Positions 1 through 5,289 of a DNA stretch of 7,353 bases are shown piece by piece. Numbering within the stretch: position 1 is the first letter of the stretch; every line of letters starts with the position of its first letter. Source of the DNA: Spirochaetaceae bacterium UBA1306 (GTDB lineage: Bacteria; Spirochaetota; Spirochaetia; Treponematales; Rectinemataceae); assembly GCA_002307245.1 (NCBI GenBank), contig DBTW01000100.1:12366-19718 (forward strand). Direction: 5' to 3'. The position numbers were made by a program, and so were the translations under genes. Under the pieces are notes generated by a model. The model saw only the letters and a list, made by a program, of their open reading frames with translations. It made no database searches and was not told where the DNA came from.

Positions 1-74
1 GCGGCGAGGAAGGGCGCCGCGCCCAAGGCGACCGCCGCGACGATGGCGATCTCTGCTATGTCCTGCGGCTTCAT
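1..74 (-). CDS. kdpA: KdpA, potassium-transporting ATPase subunit A (N-terminal fragment)
   Basis: This is the start of the K+-binding, channel-like subunit of the KdpFABC P-type ATPase, an inner-membrane high-affinity potassium pump. Only 24 codons lie in the window and the gene runs off the left edge. The visible peptide begins MKPQDIAEIAIVAAVALGAA and is the start of a hydrophobic helix, as expected for the first membrane segment of KdpA. The ATG is preceded by AGGAGG, which overlaps the kdpF stop codon, so the two genes are tightly coupled. The assignment rests mainly on context (KdpF immediately upstream, kdpDE divergent), because the fragment is too short for family motifs. The selectivity-filter regions lie outside the window. 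Confidence 0.8.
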   Translation of the reverse strand, partial: MKPQDIAEIAIVAAVALGAAPFLA

Positions 75-83
75 GCGCCCCTC

Positions 84-173
84 CTAGAACTTCTCGGGCC
101 TGGCCATCGCGTAGGCCAGGTAGCCGAGAAGGAAGATCGCCAAGGCGAGACCGACGATAATGCCGATGTCCAT
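84..173 (-). CDS. kdpF: KdpF, small membrane subunit of the Kdp K+ pump
   Basis: This 29-residue peptide has a single membrane helix, beginning MDIGIIVGLALAIFLLGYLA and ending in the polar tail MARPEKF. KdpF subunits are about 29 residues long, have one transmembrane segment near the N-terminus, and typically carry a Y-L-x-Y-A-[ML]-x-x-P-E-[KR]-F tail, which this matches. It stabilises the KdpABC complex in the inner membrane. A ribosome site, GAGGTGG, sits just before the ATG. The stop TAG lies 9 bases before the kdpA start, which is the usual kdpF-kdpA order. It is easily missed by gene callers because of its size. Confidence 0.9.
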   Translation of the reverse strand: MDIGIIVGLALAIFLLGYLAYAMARPEKF

Positions 174-216
174 GTTCCACCTCGCGCTCAACATTAGCGG
201 CGCGGGGCGGAGGAGG

Positions 217-222
217 ATAATA
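217..222 (-). promoter_or_regulatory. Candidate -10 element for kdpFA
   Basis: On the minus strand this reads TATTAT, close to the sigma-70 -10 consensus, and would give an RNA with a leader of roughly 35 bases before kdpF. No good -35 box lies 16-18 bases upstream (the sequence there is GC-rich). That would fit a promoter depending on an activator such as KdpE bound just upstream, around 228-273. It is judged by eye only. Confidence 0.3.
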
Positions 223-227
223 CAGGG

Positions 228-240
228 GGCGTTCAATGCC
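228..240. repeat. Imperfect palindrome upstream of the kdpFA -10
   Basis: The 13 bases GGCGTTCAATGCC are a near-palindrome of the form GGCnTTnAAnGCC. It sits directly upstream of the candidate kdpFA -10 box, where an activator operator would be expected. It is a possible KdpE half or whole site; no binding motif for this lineage is known to me. Confidence 0.35.
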
Positions 241-259
241 CGCCGCATACGGTTAAGGA

Positions 260-273
260 CGCATTAAAATGCG
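260..273. repeat. CGCATT-AA-AATGCG inverted repeat (possible operator or kdpD promoter)
   Basis: This is an exact 6-base inverted repeat with a 2-base centre, AT-rich in the middle of a GC-rich region. It contains TTAAAAT, which could also act as a -10 for kdpDE on the plus strand, although no convincing -35 is seen. It could be a dimeric regulator site shared by both directions. Confidence 0.4.
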
Positions 274-292
274 GGCCAAAGGCGGTCGTCGC

Positions 293-325
293 GGCCGGCG
301 CGGCCTGGACGGGCGATCGGATCGC
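293..325 (+). repeat. Two short inverted repeats in the kdpD leader
   Basis: Two adjacent structures lie just before kdpD: GGCCG-GCG-CGGCC at 293-305, and GCGATC-G-GATCGC at 313-325, which is a perfect 6-base inverted repeat around one base. The heptamer CGCGGCC occurs three times (290-296, 299-305, 323-329). They could be protein sites or RNA hairpins close to the kdpD start. Such motifs also arise by chance in GC-rich DNA, so a function is uncertain. Confidence 0.35.
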
Positions 326-341
326 GGCCTAGAATCGAGCC

Positions 342-3026
342 ATGAACGAAGAGGGACGCCCCGACCCCGACGAGCTCCTCGCGCGCATCCGCGAGGAGGA
401 AGGCGCCCTCGCCCACGCGACGCTCAAGATCTTCTTCGGCATGTCGGCCGGGGTCGGGAAGACCTACACGATGCTCCAAGAGGCCCGGGCTGCGCGGGAC
501 CAGGGCCTCGACATCGCGATCGGCATCGTCGATTCCCATGGCCGGCCCGACACGGAGGCCCTCGTGGCGGGGATCGAGACGATCCCCCTCAGGTCGGTCG
601 AGTACCGGGGCATCGTCCTCCCGGAGCTGGACCTCGACGCCGTCGTGGCCCGCCGCCCCGCGATCGCGGTCGTCGACGAGCTGGCCCACGCGAACGCCCC
701 GGGCTCCCGCCACGTCAAGCGTTGGCAGGACGTGGCGGAGCTCCTGGACCGGGGCATCTCCGTGTGGACGGCCGTCAACGTCCAGCATATGGAGAGCTAC
801 GCCGACGTCGTCGAGGAGCTGACGGGCATCCCGGTGAGGGAGCGCGTGCCCGATACCCTCTTCGATCGCGCCGACGAGGTCCGGCTGATCGACGTGGCCC
901 CCGAGGACCTCATCCGCAGACTCGAGGAAGGGAACATCTACACGGGCGAGTCCACGCGTGAGGCGATCGAGAATTTTTTCAGGCCCAGGAACCTGGCCTC
1001 GCTGCGCGAGATAGCCCTGCGCTTCGCGGCACGGACCGCCGGCCGCCGCCTCTCCGGCTACGCCCGCGCCGAGAGCGGGGTCTCGTCCCAGGCCAGCCTC
1101 GGCGAGCGCATCCTGGTCGCCGTGGGCCCGGCCCCGGGCTCGGCCTATCTCGTGCGATGGTCCCGGCGGACCGCCTACGCCCTCAGGGCCGACTGGACGG
1201 CCATCCACGTCGACACCGGCGCGGCCCTGATCCCCGCGGACCAGGAGCGCCTGGAGGCGAACCTCGCCCTCGCGCGGAAGCTGGGGGCCGAGGTGCTCGT
1301 CGTGCCCGGCGCCGACGTGGCCGAGGCCGTGATCGAGACGGCCCGCGCGAAGGGCGCTTCGATGATCGTGGTGGGCCGCTCGGGCCTCTCCCGGCTCGGC
1401 CCGGGCCCGGGCCCGCGACGCGCCTCCGTCTCCGACCGGATCGTGCGGGACGCCGCGCCCATCGACATCGCGGTGGTCCAGGATTCCGCGACGCCGGCGA
1501 AGGATAGGCCCCTGGCCTGGCTGAAGCGAGTCTTCGCCGCCCCCCCGCGGCAATACGCCCTCATCGCCGCGGCCTTCGCGACCCTCGCCGCCCTCGCAGA
1601 GATCCTCGCGCCCGCCCTCGGCTACAGGAGCATAGCCCTCCTCTTCCTGGCCGCCGTCCTCGGCCTCTCCTTCGTCGCCGGCCCGGGCCCCGTGGCCGCC
1701 ATCGCGGTCCTGAGCGCCCTGGCCCTGAATTTCCTGTTCATCCCGCCGCTCTTTACGTTCTCCATCGGCAGGACCGAGGATTGGATCCTCTTCTCCGTCT
1801 ACTTCCTCGTCGCCTTCGTCACGGGCTCCCTCGTGTCGAGGGTGCGCTCCCGCGAGCGGCTCCTCCGCGACCGCGAGGGCGCGGCCGCCTTCCTCTTCGG
1901 CGCGGCCCAGCTTCTCTCCGAGAGCGCCTCCGTGGAGGCGGCCGCCGACGCCGCCGCCCGCCTCGCCGAGGAGCACTTCGCGACCGAGGCCGCCGTCTTC
2001 GTGGACGATGGCGAGGGCGTTCTCGACCCGGCGCCCCGCGGCAAGGCAGGCAAGAAGATCGACGAGCGCGAGTTCGACATCGCCGCCTACTCCTTCGCCG
2101 AGCGCGTCCTCTGCGGGGCGCAGACCGAGACCCTCCCCAGCGCCGCGCTCCGCTACCTCCCCGCGGCCGCCGGGGAGCGCGCCGCCGGCGTCATCGGCAT
2201 CGTACCCCCGCCGGGCCGGGTCTGGACGAGGGCGGACGACAACCTCCTCCAGTCCCTGGGCAGGACCCTGGCACTGAGCGTCGAGCGCTTCCGCTCCGAG
2301 GCGAGGAGCCGCCGCGCCCTCCTCGAGCTCGAGTCCGAGCGCCTGGGCGGCATCCTCCTCGACTCGGTGTCGCACGAGCTGCGGACCCCCCTTACCACCA
2401 TCACCGGCTCCTTGAGCGCGCTCAGGGACGACGCCCTCGCCGAGAAGCGGGAGGCCAGGCAGGCCATGCTCGCGAACGCCCTCGAGGCCTCGGACCGCCT
2501 CAACCGCGTCGTGGAGGACCTGCTCTCCATCAGCCGGATCGAGTCGGGCATGCTGAGGCTCGACCGCCGCCTCGTGGAGCTCCCCGAGCTCGCGCGCGCG
2601 GCGATCGCCAGAGCCGGCCCCGAGCTCGCGTCGCGACGCCTCGAGCTATCCGCGCCCGAGGACGGCGTTACGGCCTTCGTCGACGCGGCCCTCGCCGCCC
2701 GGCTCGCCGCCAACCTGCTGCGCAACGCCGCGCGCTACTCGCCGCCCGACGCCGCGATTTCCTTCGCCCTTGAGGGCGAAGGGGGCGGGCTCGTCATCCG
2801 CGTCGCCGACCGCGGCCCCGGCCTGCCCGAGGAGGATCTCGCCTCGATCTTCTCGCGCTTCCGCAGGGGGAGGGCCGCGAAGGGCGGGGGCCTGGGGCTG
2901 GGCCTCGCGATCTGCAAGGGCATCGCCGAGGCCCACGGCGGGAGCATCCGCGCGCGGAACGCGATCGGGGGCGGCCTCGTCGTGGAGGCCCGCCTGCCGG
3001 TCCGCGGCGAGGGGGAGGGGACGTGA
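342..3026 (+). CDS. kdpD: KdpD, osmosensitive K+ sensor histidine kinase
   Basis: This membrane sensor kinase controls the Kdp pump and phosphorylates KdpE when K+ is limiting. Its 894 residues equal the length of E. coli KdpD. Domains in order: an N-terminal KdpD domain (about 25-235) with Walker A GMSAGVGKT (33-41) and Walker B-like VVDELAH (110-116), followed by the family signature NAPGSRHVKRWQD; a universal-stress-protein-like domain (about 254-380); four membrane segments (about 405-424, 430-446, 449-470, 480-499); a GAF-like region (about 513-650); a dimerisation domain with phospho-acceptor His678 in SVSHELRTPL; and an ATPase domain with N box Asn795, DRGPG (823-827), FSRFRRG (837-843) and GLGLGLA (850-856). 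No strong ribosome site precedes the ATG, but the peptide from there (RPDPDELLARIREEE) matches the normal KdpD start. kdpE follows with a 4-base overlap. One oddity is a GPGPGP run (353-358) in the stress-protein domain. Confidence 0.97.
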   Translation: MNEEGRPDPDELLARIREEEGALAHATLKIFFGMSAGVGKTYTMLQEARAARDQGLDIAIGIVDSHGRPDTEALVAGIETIPLRSVEYRGIVLPELDLDAVVARRPAIAVVDELAHANAPGSRHVKRWQDVAELLDRGISVWTAVNVQHMESYADVVEELTGIPVRERVPDTLFDRADEVRLIDVAPEDLIRRLEEGNIYTGESTREAIENFFRPRNLASLREIALRFAARTAGRRLSGYARAESGVSSQASLGERILVAVGPAPGSAYLVRWSRRTAYALRADWTAIHVDTGAALIPADQERLEANLALARKLGAEVLVVPGADVAEAVIETARAKGASMIVVGRSGLSRLGPGPGPRRASVSDRIVRDAAPIDIAVVQDSATPAKDRPLAWLKRVFAAPPRQYALIAAAFATLAALAEILAPALGYRSIALLFLAAVLGLSFVAGPGPVAAIAVLSALALNFLFIPPLFTFSIGRTEDWILFSVYFLVAFVTGSLVSRVRSRERLLRDREGAAAFLFGAAQLLSESASVEAAADAAARLAEEHFATEAAVFVDDGEGVLDPAPRGKAGKKIDEREFDIAAYSFAERVLCGAQTETLPSAALRYLPAAAGERAAGVIGIVPPPGRVWTRADDNLLQSLGRTLALSVERFRSEARSRRALLELESERLGGILLDSVSHELRTPLTTITGSLSALRDDALAEKREARQAMLANALEASDRLNRVVEDLLSISRIESGMLRLDRRLVELPELARAAIARAGPELASRRLELSAPEDGVTAFVDAALAARLAANLLRNAARYSPPDAAISFALEGEGGGLVIRVADRGPGLPEEDLASIFSRFRRGRAAKGGGLGLGLAICKGIAEAHGGSIRARNAIGGGLVVEARLPVRGEGEGT
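1398..1415 (+). repeat. Three tandem GGCCCG hexamers inside kdpD
   Basis: An exact hexanucleotide is repeated three times in frame and encodes Gly-Pro-Gly-Pro-Gly-Pro at KdpD residues 353-358. It falls in the loop after the VVGRSGLSR segment of the universal-stress-protein-like domain, near where nucleotide-binding glycines lie in that family. An in-frame repeat of this kind can change length by slippage without breaking the gene. Confidence 0.6.
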
Positions 3027-3703
3027 GGCGGATACTGGTCATAGACGACGAGGCCCAGATCCGGCGCCTCCTCGAGATAGCCCTCTCCAACCTCGACTGG
3101 GAAGTCTTCACGGCCTCCGACGGGCAGGCGGGACTCGAGTCCGCTCGCGGCTCCAAGCCCGACCTGATCCTCCTCGACCTGAACCTCCCCGACATGTCGG
3201 GCGCGGAGTTGCTGGGGCGCCTGCGCGAGTGGAGTACGATCCCCGTCATCATCGTGTCTGTGCGCGACGCCGAGCGCGACATCGTCGAGCTGCTCAACGC
3301 GGGGGCCGACGACTACGTCGTCAAGCCCTTCTACACGAACGAGCTCGTCGCCCGCATCAACGCCGTCCACCGCCGCCGCATGCCGGACCGCGAGCCCCTG
3401 TTCAAGTCGGGGAGGCTCGAGGTCGACGCAGGGCGCCGCGAGGCGCGGGTGGCGGGGGAGCTCGTCAAGCTCACTCCCACCGAGTACGCGGTGCTGGACA
3501 TCCTCGTCCGCTACGCGGGCAGGATCGTGACGAGGGAGCGGCTGCTTAAGGAAGTCTGGGGCCCGGCGGGCGAGTCGGAAGAAGGGTCCTTGCGCGTCTA
3601 CATCAACAGCCTGCGCAAGAAGATCGAGGCCGACCCCGCCTCGCCGACGCTCATCGTCACCGAGGCTGGAGTGGGCTATAGGCTCGAGGCGGAAACGTCC
3701 TAG
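3023..3703 (+). CDS. kdpE: KdpE, OmpR/PhoB-type response regulator
   Basis: This cytoplasmic regulator is phosphorylated by KdpD and activates kdp transcription. It has 226 residues, close to the 225 of E. coli KdpE. The receiver domain (1-118) shows the acidic pair Asp8-Asp9, phospho-acceptor Asp52 in LLDLNLPD, switch Ser79 and conserved Lys101 in the VKPF motif. A winged-helix DNA-binding domain follows (about 126-223), with LTPTEYAVLDILVRYAGRIV, the recognition-helix region SLRVYINSLRKKIE, and the terminal wing GVGYRL. The start is GTG, sharing four bases with the kdpD stop (GTGA). A purine-rich GGGGGAGGGG immediately upstream serves as the ribosome site, so translation is coupled to kdpD. 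No terminator hairpin is visible after the stop; the next gene, on the opposite strand, ends two bases away. Confidence 0.96.
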   Translation: MRRILVIDDEAQIRRLLEIALSNLDWEVFTASDGQAGLESARGSKPDLILLDLNLPDMSGAELLGRLREWSTIPVIIVSVRDAERDIVELLNAGADDYVVKPFYTNELVARINAVHRRRMPDREPLFKSGRLEVDAGRREARVAGELVKLTPTEYAVLDILVRYAGRIVTRERLLKEVWGPAGESEEGSLRVYINSLRKKIEADPASPTLIVTEAGVGYRLEAETS

Positions 3704-3705
3704 CC

Positions 3706-4269
3706 TTAGCCTGCGCTCGCCTTTTTCCTCCCTAGCCACGGGAGGTAGGCGATGACCATCAAGCCCGCGCAGAGCCCCACGAAGGCGAAGTAGTAGCCCC
3801 ATCCACGCCCGAACGAGTCCAGGGGCGTCGAGACCTCCGGCGGCTTGATCAGGAACATGAAGTTGAACTCGTAGGGCGCCTCGGAGAAGGCCAGGTCGAA
3901 GAGGCGTAGGGCGAGGGTGATCGGGAACAGGATGCCGACGGCCTTCAGCAGGGACTTGAGTTCGATCGTGAAGCCGCGCACGGCGATGAAGTAGACGATC
4001 GTCAGGCAGATGTAGGCGTGGGTGCCGAAATACTGGTAATACCTGAACCGATCGGGGCCCGCGCCGTCGTCGTTCGCGAAGGCCAGCGAGGCCAGGGCGC
4101 CGAGGCCCCAGAAATACAGGAGCTCGAAGACCGTCTTGCGCTTCGTGGCGCAGAGGGCGACGGACAGCCACAGGGTGAGGGCGCAGAGCTCGAAGGGAAT
4201 GACCCCGCGGAGGAATTCGTAATAGGGGCGCGTCAGGTATTGAGCCACATGGAGCGTGGCCTCGAACAT
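3706..4269 (-). CDS. TP0381/YwaF/TMEM164-family integral membrane protein
   Basis: This 187-residue protein has five clear membrane segments (about 22-42, 46-65, 81-100, 107-128, 153-179). Family hallmarks are IPFELCALTLW (24-34), FELLYFWGLGA (48-58), FRYYQYFGTHAYI (75-87) and EFNFMFLIKPPE (134-145), which match the TP0381/YwaF family (TIGR02206). Bacterial members have no firmly assigned function. The related human TMEM164 has been reported as a lipid acyltransferase using a conserved Cys and His. Cys29 and His84 look like their counterparts, but this is from memory and unaligned. At 187 residues it is shorter than the roughly 220-240 usual for the family and appears to lack the first membrane segment. 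The ATG used here has no ribosome site; 15 bases before it is a TAA ending an in-frame 22-codon ORF that does have one. It is the last gene of the minus-strand operon. Confidence 0.8.
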   Translation of the reverse strand: MFEATLHVAQYLTRPYYEFLRGVIPFELCALTLWLSVALCATKRKTVFELLYFWGLGALASLAFANDDGAGPDRFRYYQYFGTHAYICLTIVYFIAVRGFTIELKSLLKAVGILFPITLALRLFDLAFSEAPYEFNFMFLIKPPEVSTPLDSFGRGWGYYFAFVGLCAGLMVIAYLPWLGRKKASAG

Positions 4270-4284
4270 TATCGCGAGCGGGTG

Positions 4285-4353
4285 TTACGCGCCGCCCGTC
4301 TCGAGGTAGTAGCGGGAGGAGGGCGCGACGGGATCGTAGGAGAAGAAATCCAT
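4285..4353 (-). CDS. 22-codon ORF in frame with, and just before, the TP0381-family gene
   Basis: This short ORF starts ATG and reads MDFFSYDPVAPSSRYYLETG plus two residues before a TAA stop. It is preceded by a good ribosome-site-like AAAGGAAG at the normal spacing, which the downstream gene lacks. It is in the same frame as that gene; after the TAA come five sense codons (HPLAI) and then the annotated ATG. It may be the original N-terminus cut off by a nonsense mutation, a leader peptide whose translation is coupled to the membrane protein, or the remnant of a longer N-terminus. TAA ends the downstream gene itself, so reassignment of TAA is unlikely. Confidence 0.4.
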   Translation of the reverse strand: MDFFSYDPVAPSSRYYLETGGA

Positions 4354-4386
4354 AAGGCTTCCTTTCGCGGACTTCTTGGACGGATA

Positions 4387-5289
4387 CTACACCGCCGATC
4401 CGGCCGAGGCAATCGAGTCGGCCTTCATCAGCTCCCACTTCTTCCACTCGTACCATTGCTCGGGCGATTCGAGCAAGTTCCTCTCCCAGAGGCGCAAGGC
4501 TTTCTCCGCGACGTTTTCAAGCCTAGGGTCGAGGGCGATCGCCTCGCAGCGGAGGCCGTAGCGGAGTCCGCCGGCCCGCTTGCAGAATATCCCCACCGAG
4601 GGCGAGCCCGAGCGCTTCGCGATGAAATCCAGGCTGTGGTCGAAGAAGAGGGTGTTGCCGAAGAGGCGGATGGTCCTCGATCGCCTGCGCCTCCACGCGT
4701 CGACTTCGTCGACCTGCGTTATGAGGGCGCGGCCCTCGCTCAGGGCCTCGAAGATGCGGTCCAGGACCCTGTCGCCGCGGGAGGCGATGATGAGCCGCGC
4801 GTTCGAGCCGGCGGCCGCGCGCTCGAGGGCGGCGCGCAGCCTCGGCGTCCTGGTCTCCAGGACGATCGCGATCGGATAGCCCCTCGAGGCGAGGACCGGG
4901 GGGATGAGCTCGACCGCGCCCCAATGGGCCGTGACGACGAGGGCTCCCTTGCCCAGGGCCATCGCCTCGTCGAGGCTCTCGAGCCCCGAGCAGGCGACCC
5001 TGGCCTTCACGAAGCGCCTCAGGAACGCGAGGGGCCTGTTGGCGACGAGCAGCTTCTCGAAGTAATGCTCGGCGATATGCTCGAAGACCCGGCGCTTGAC
5101 GCGCTCGGCCCTCGTCCCGGGCCCGATGAGCTCGTCGATGCTGCCCTCGATCCTCCTGCGCTCCTCTCCCTTGACGGCGAAGTACAGCAGGCCGGCCGCG
5201 CGGAGCAGCTCCCGCGAGGCCTCGGGAGGCGCGGCGCGGACGATGTCGGGGAAGTAGGTCTGGAGCAGCTCGGACAGGCCGGGCCTCAC
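4387..5289 (-). CDS. LpxL/HtrB-type lysophospholipid or lipid A acyltransferase
   Basis: This 300-residue protein belongs to the LpxL/HtrB-like acyltransferase family, which moves acyl chains onto lipid A or related glycolipids at the inner membrane. The catalytic HX4E motif is His122-Glu127 in TAHWGAVE. It is followed by the family pattern YPIAIVLETRTPRLRAALE, a second conserved block at ALITQVDEVD (188-197), LFGNTLFF (209-216), SPSVGIFCKR (229-238) and a C-terminal SPEQWYEWKKWE resembling the QWxWxxRRW of LpxL. No N-terminal membrane helix is seen, unlike typical LpxL. The open frame extends further upstream, but only through the antisense-like shadow of the preceding gene. The start chosen is GTG, overlapping the previous stop as GTGA, with GAGAAGGGG just upstream. 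The substrate is unknown; it could act on a glycolipid rather than lipid A. Confidence 0.85.
   Translation of the reverse strand: MRPGLSELLQTYFPDIVRAAPPEASRELLRAAGLLYFAVKGEERRRIEGSIDELIGPGTRAERVKRRVFEHIAEHYFEKLLVANRPLAFLRRFVKARVACSGLESLDEAMALGKGALVVTAHWGAVELIPPVLASRGYPIAIVLETRTPRLRAALERAAAGSNARLIIASRGDRVLDRIFEALSEGRALITQVDEVDAWRRRRSRTIRLFGNTLFFDHSLDFIAKRSGSPSVGIFCKRAGGLRYGLRCEAIALDPRLENVAEKALRLWERNLLESPEQWYEWKKWELMKADSIASAGSAV

Larger units (their letters stand above)
174..341. promoter_or_regulatory. Divergent kdpFA / kdpDE intergenic control region
   Basis: These 168 bases separate two divergent kdp transcription units and should hold both promoters and the KdpE-binding site. The AT-rich patches are confined to about 191-196, 217-222 and 248-270, in an otherwise very GC-rich sequence. 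Several inverted repeats are visible and are listed separately. I do not see a clear match to the E. coli KdpE site, and this regulator may use a different sequence. That KdpE acts here is inferred from the known regulation of kdp genes. Confidence 0.6.

Noticed and set aside
269..961. 230-codon plus-strand open frame starting at the ATG in the intergenic palindrome
   Set aside because: It runs through the N-terminal KdpD domain in another frame and is made almost entirely of Arg, Gly and Pro.
264..2375. Long minus-strand open frame (703 codons) opposite kdpD
   Set aside because: It is antisense to a certain kdpD and its composition is the Arg/Gly/Ala/Asp-rich pattern of a GC-rich shadow frame; it matches no family I recognise.
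3679..3710. AGGCT...AGCCT pair as a kdpDE terminator
   Set aside because: The arms are five bases with a loop of about 17, and no T-run follows directly; it is too weak to call.
4285..4287. Stop-codon recoding of TAA to a sense codon
   Set aside because: TAA is also the terminal stop of the same gene at 3706-3708, and no recoding signal is seen, so mutation or restart is simpler.
2735..4456. 573-codon minus-strand open frame across kdpE and the membrane-protein gene
   Set aside because: It covers two well-supported genes in other frames and shows no recognisable domain; it is open only because stop codons are rare at this GC content.
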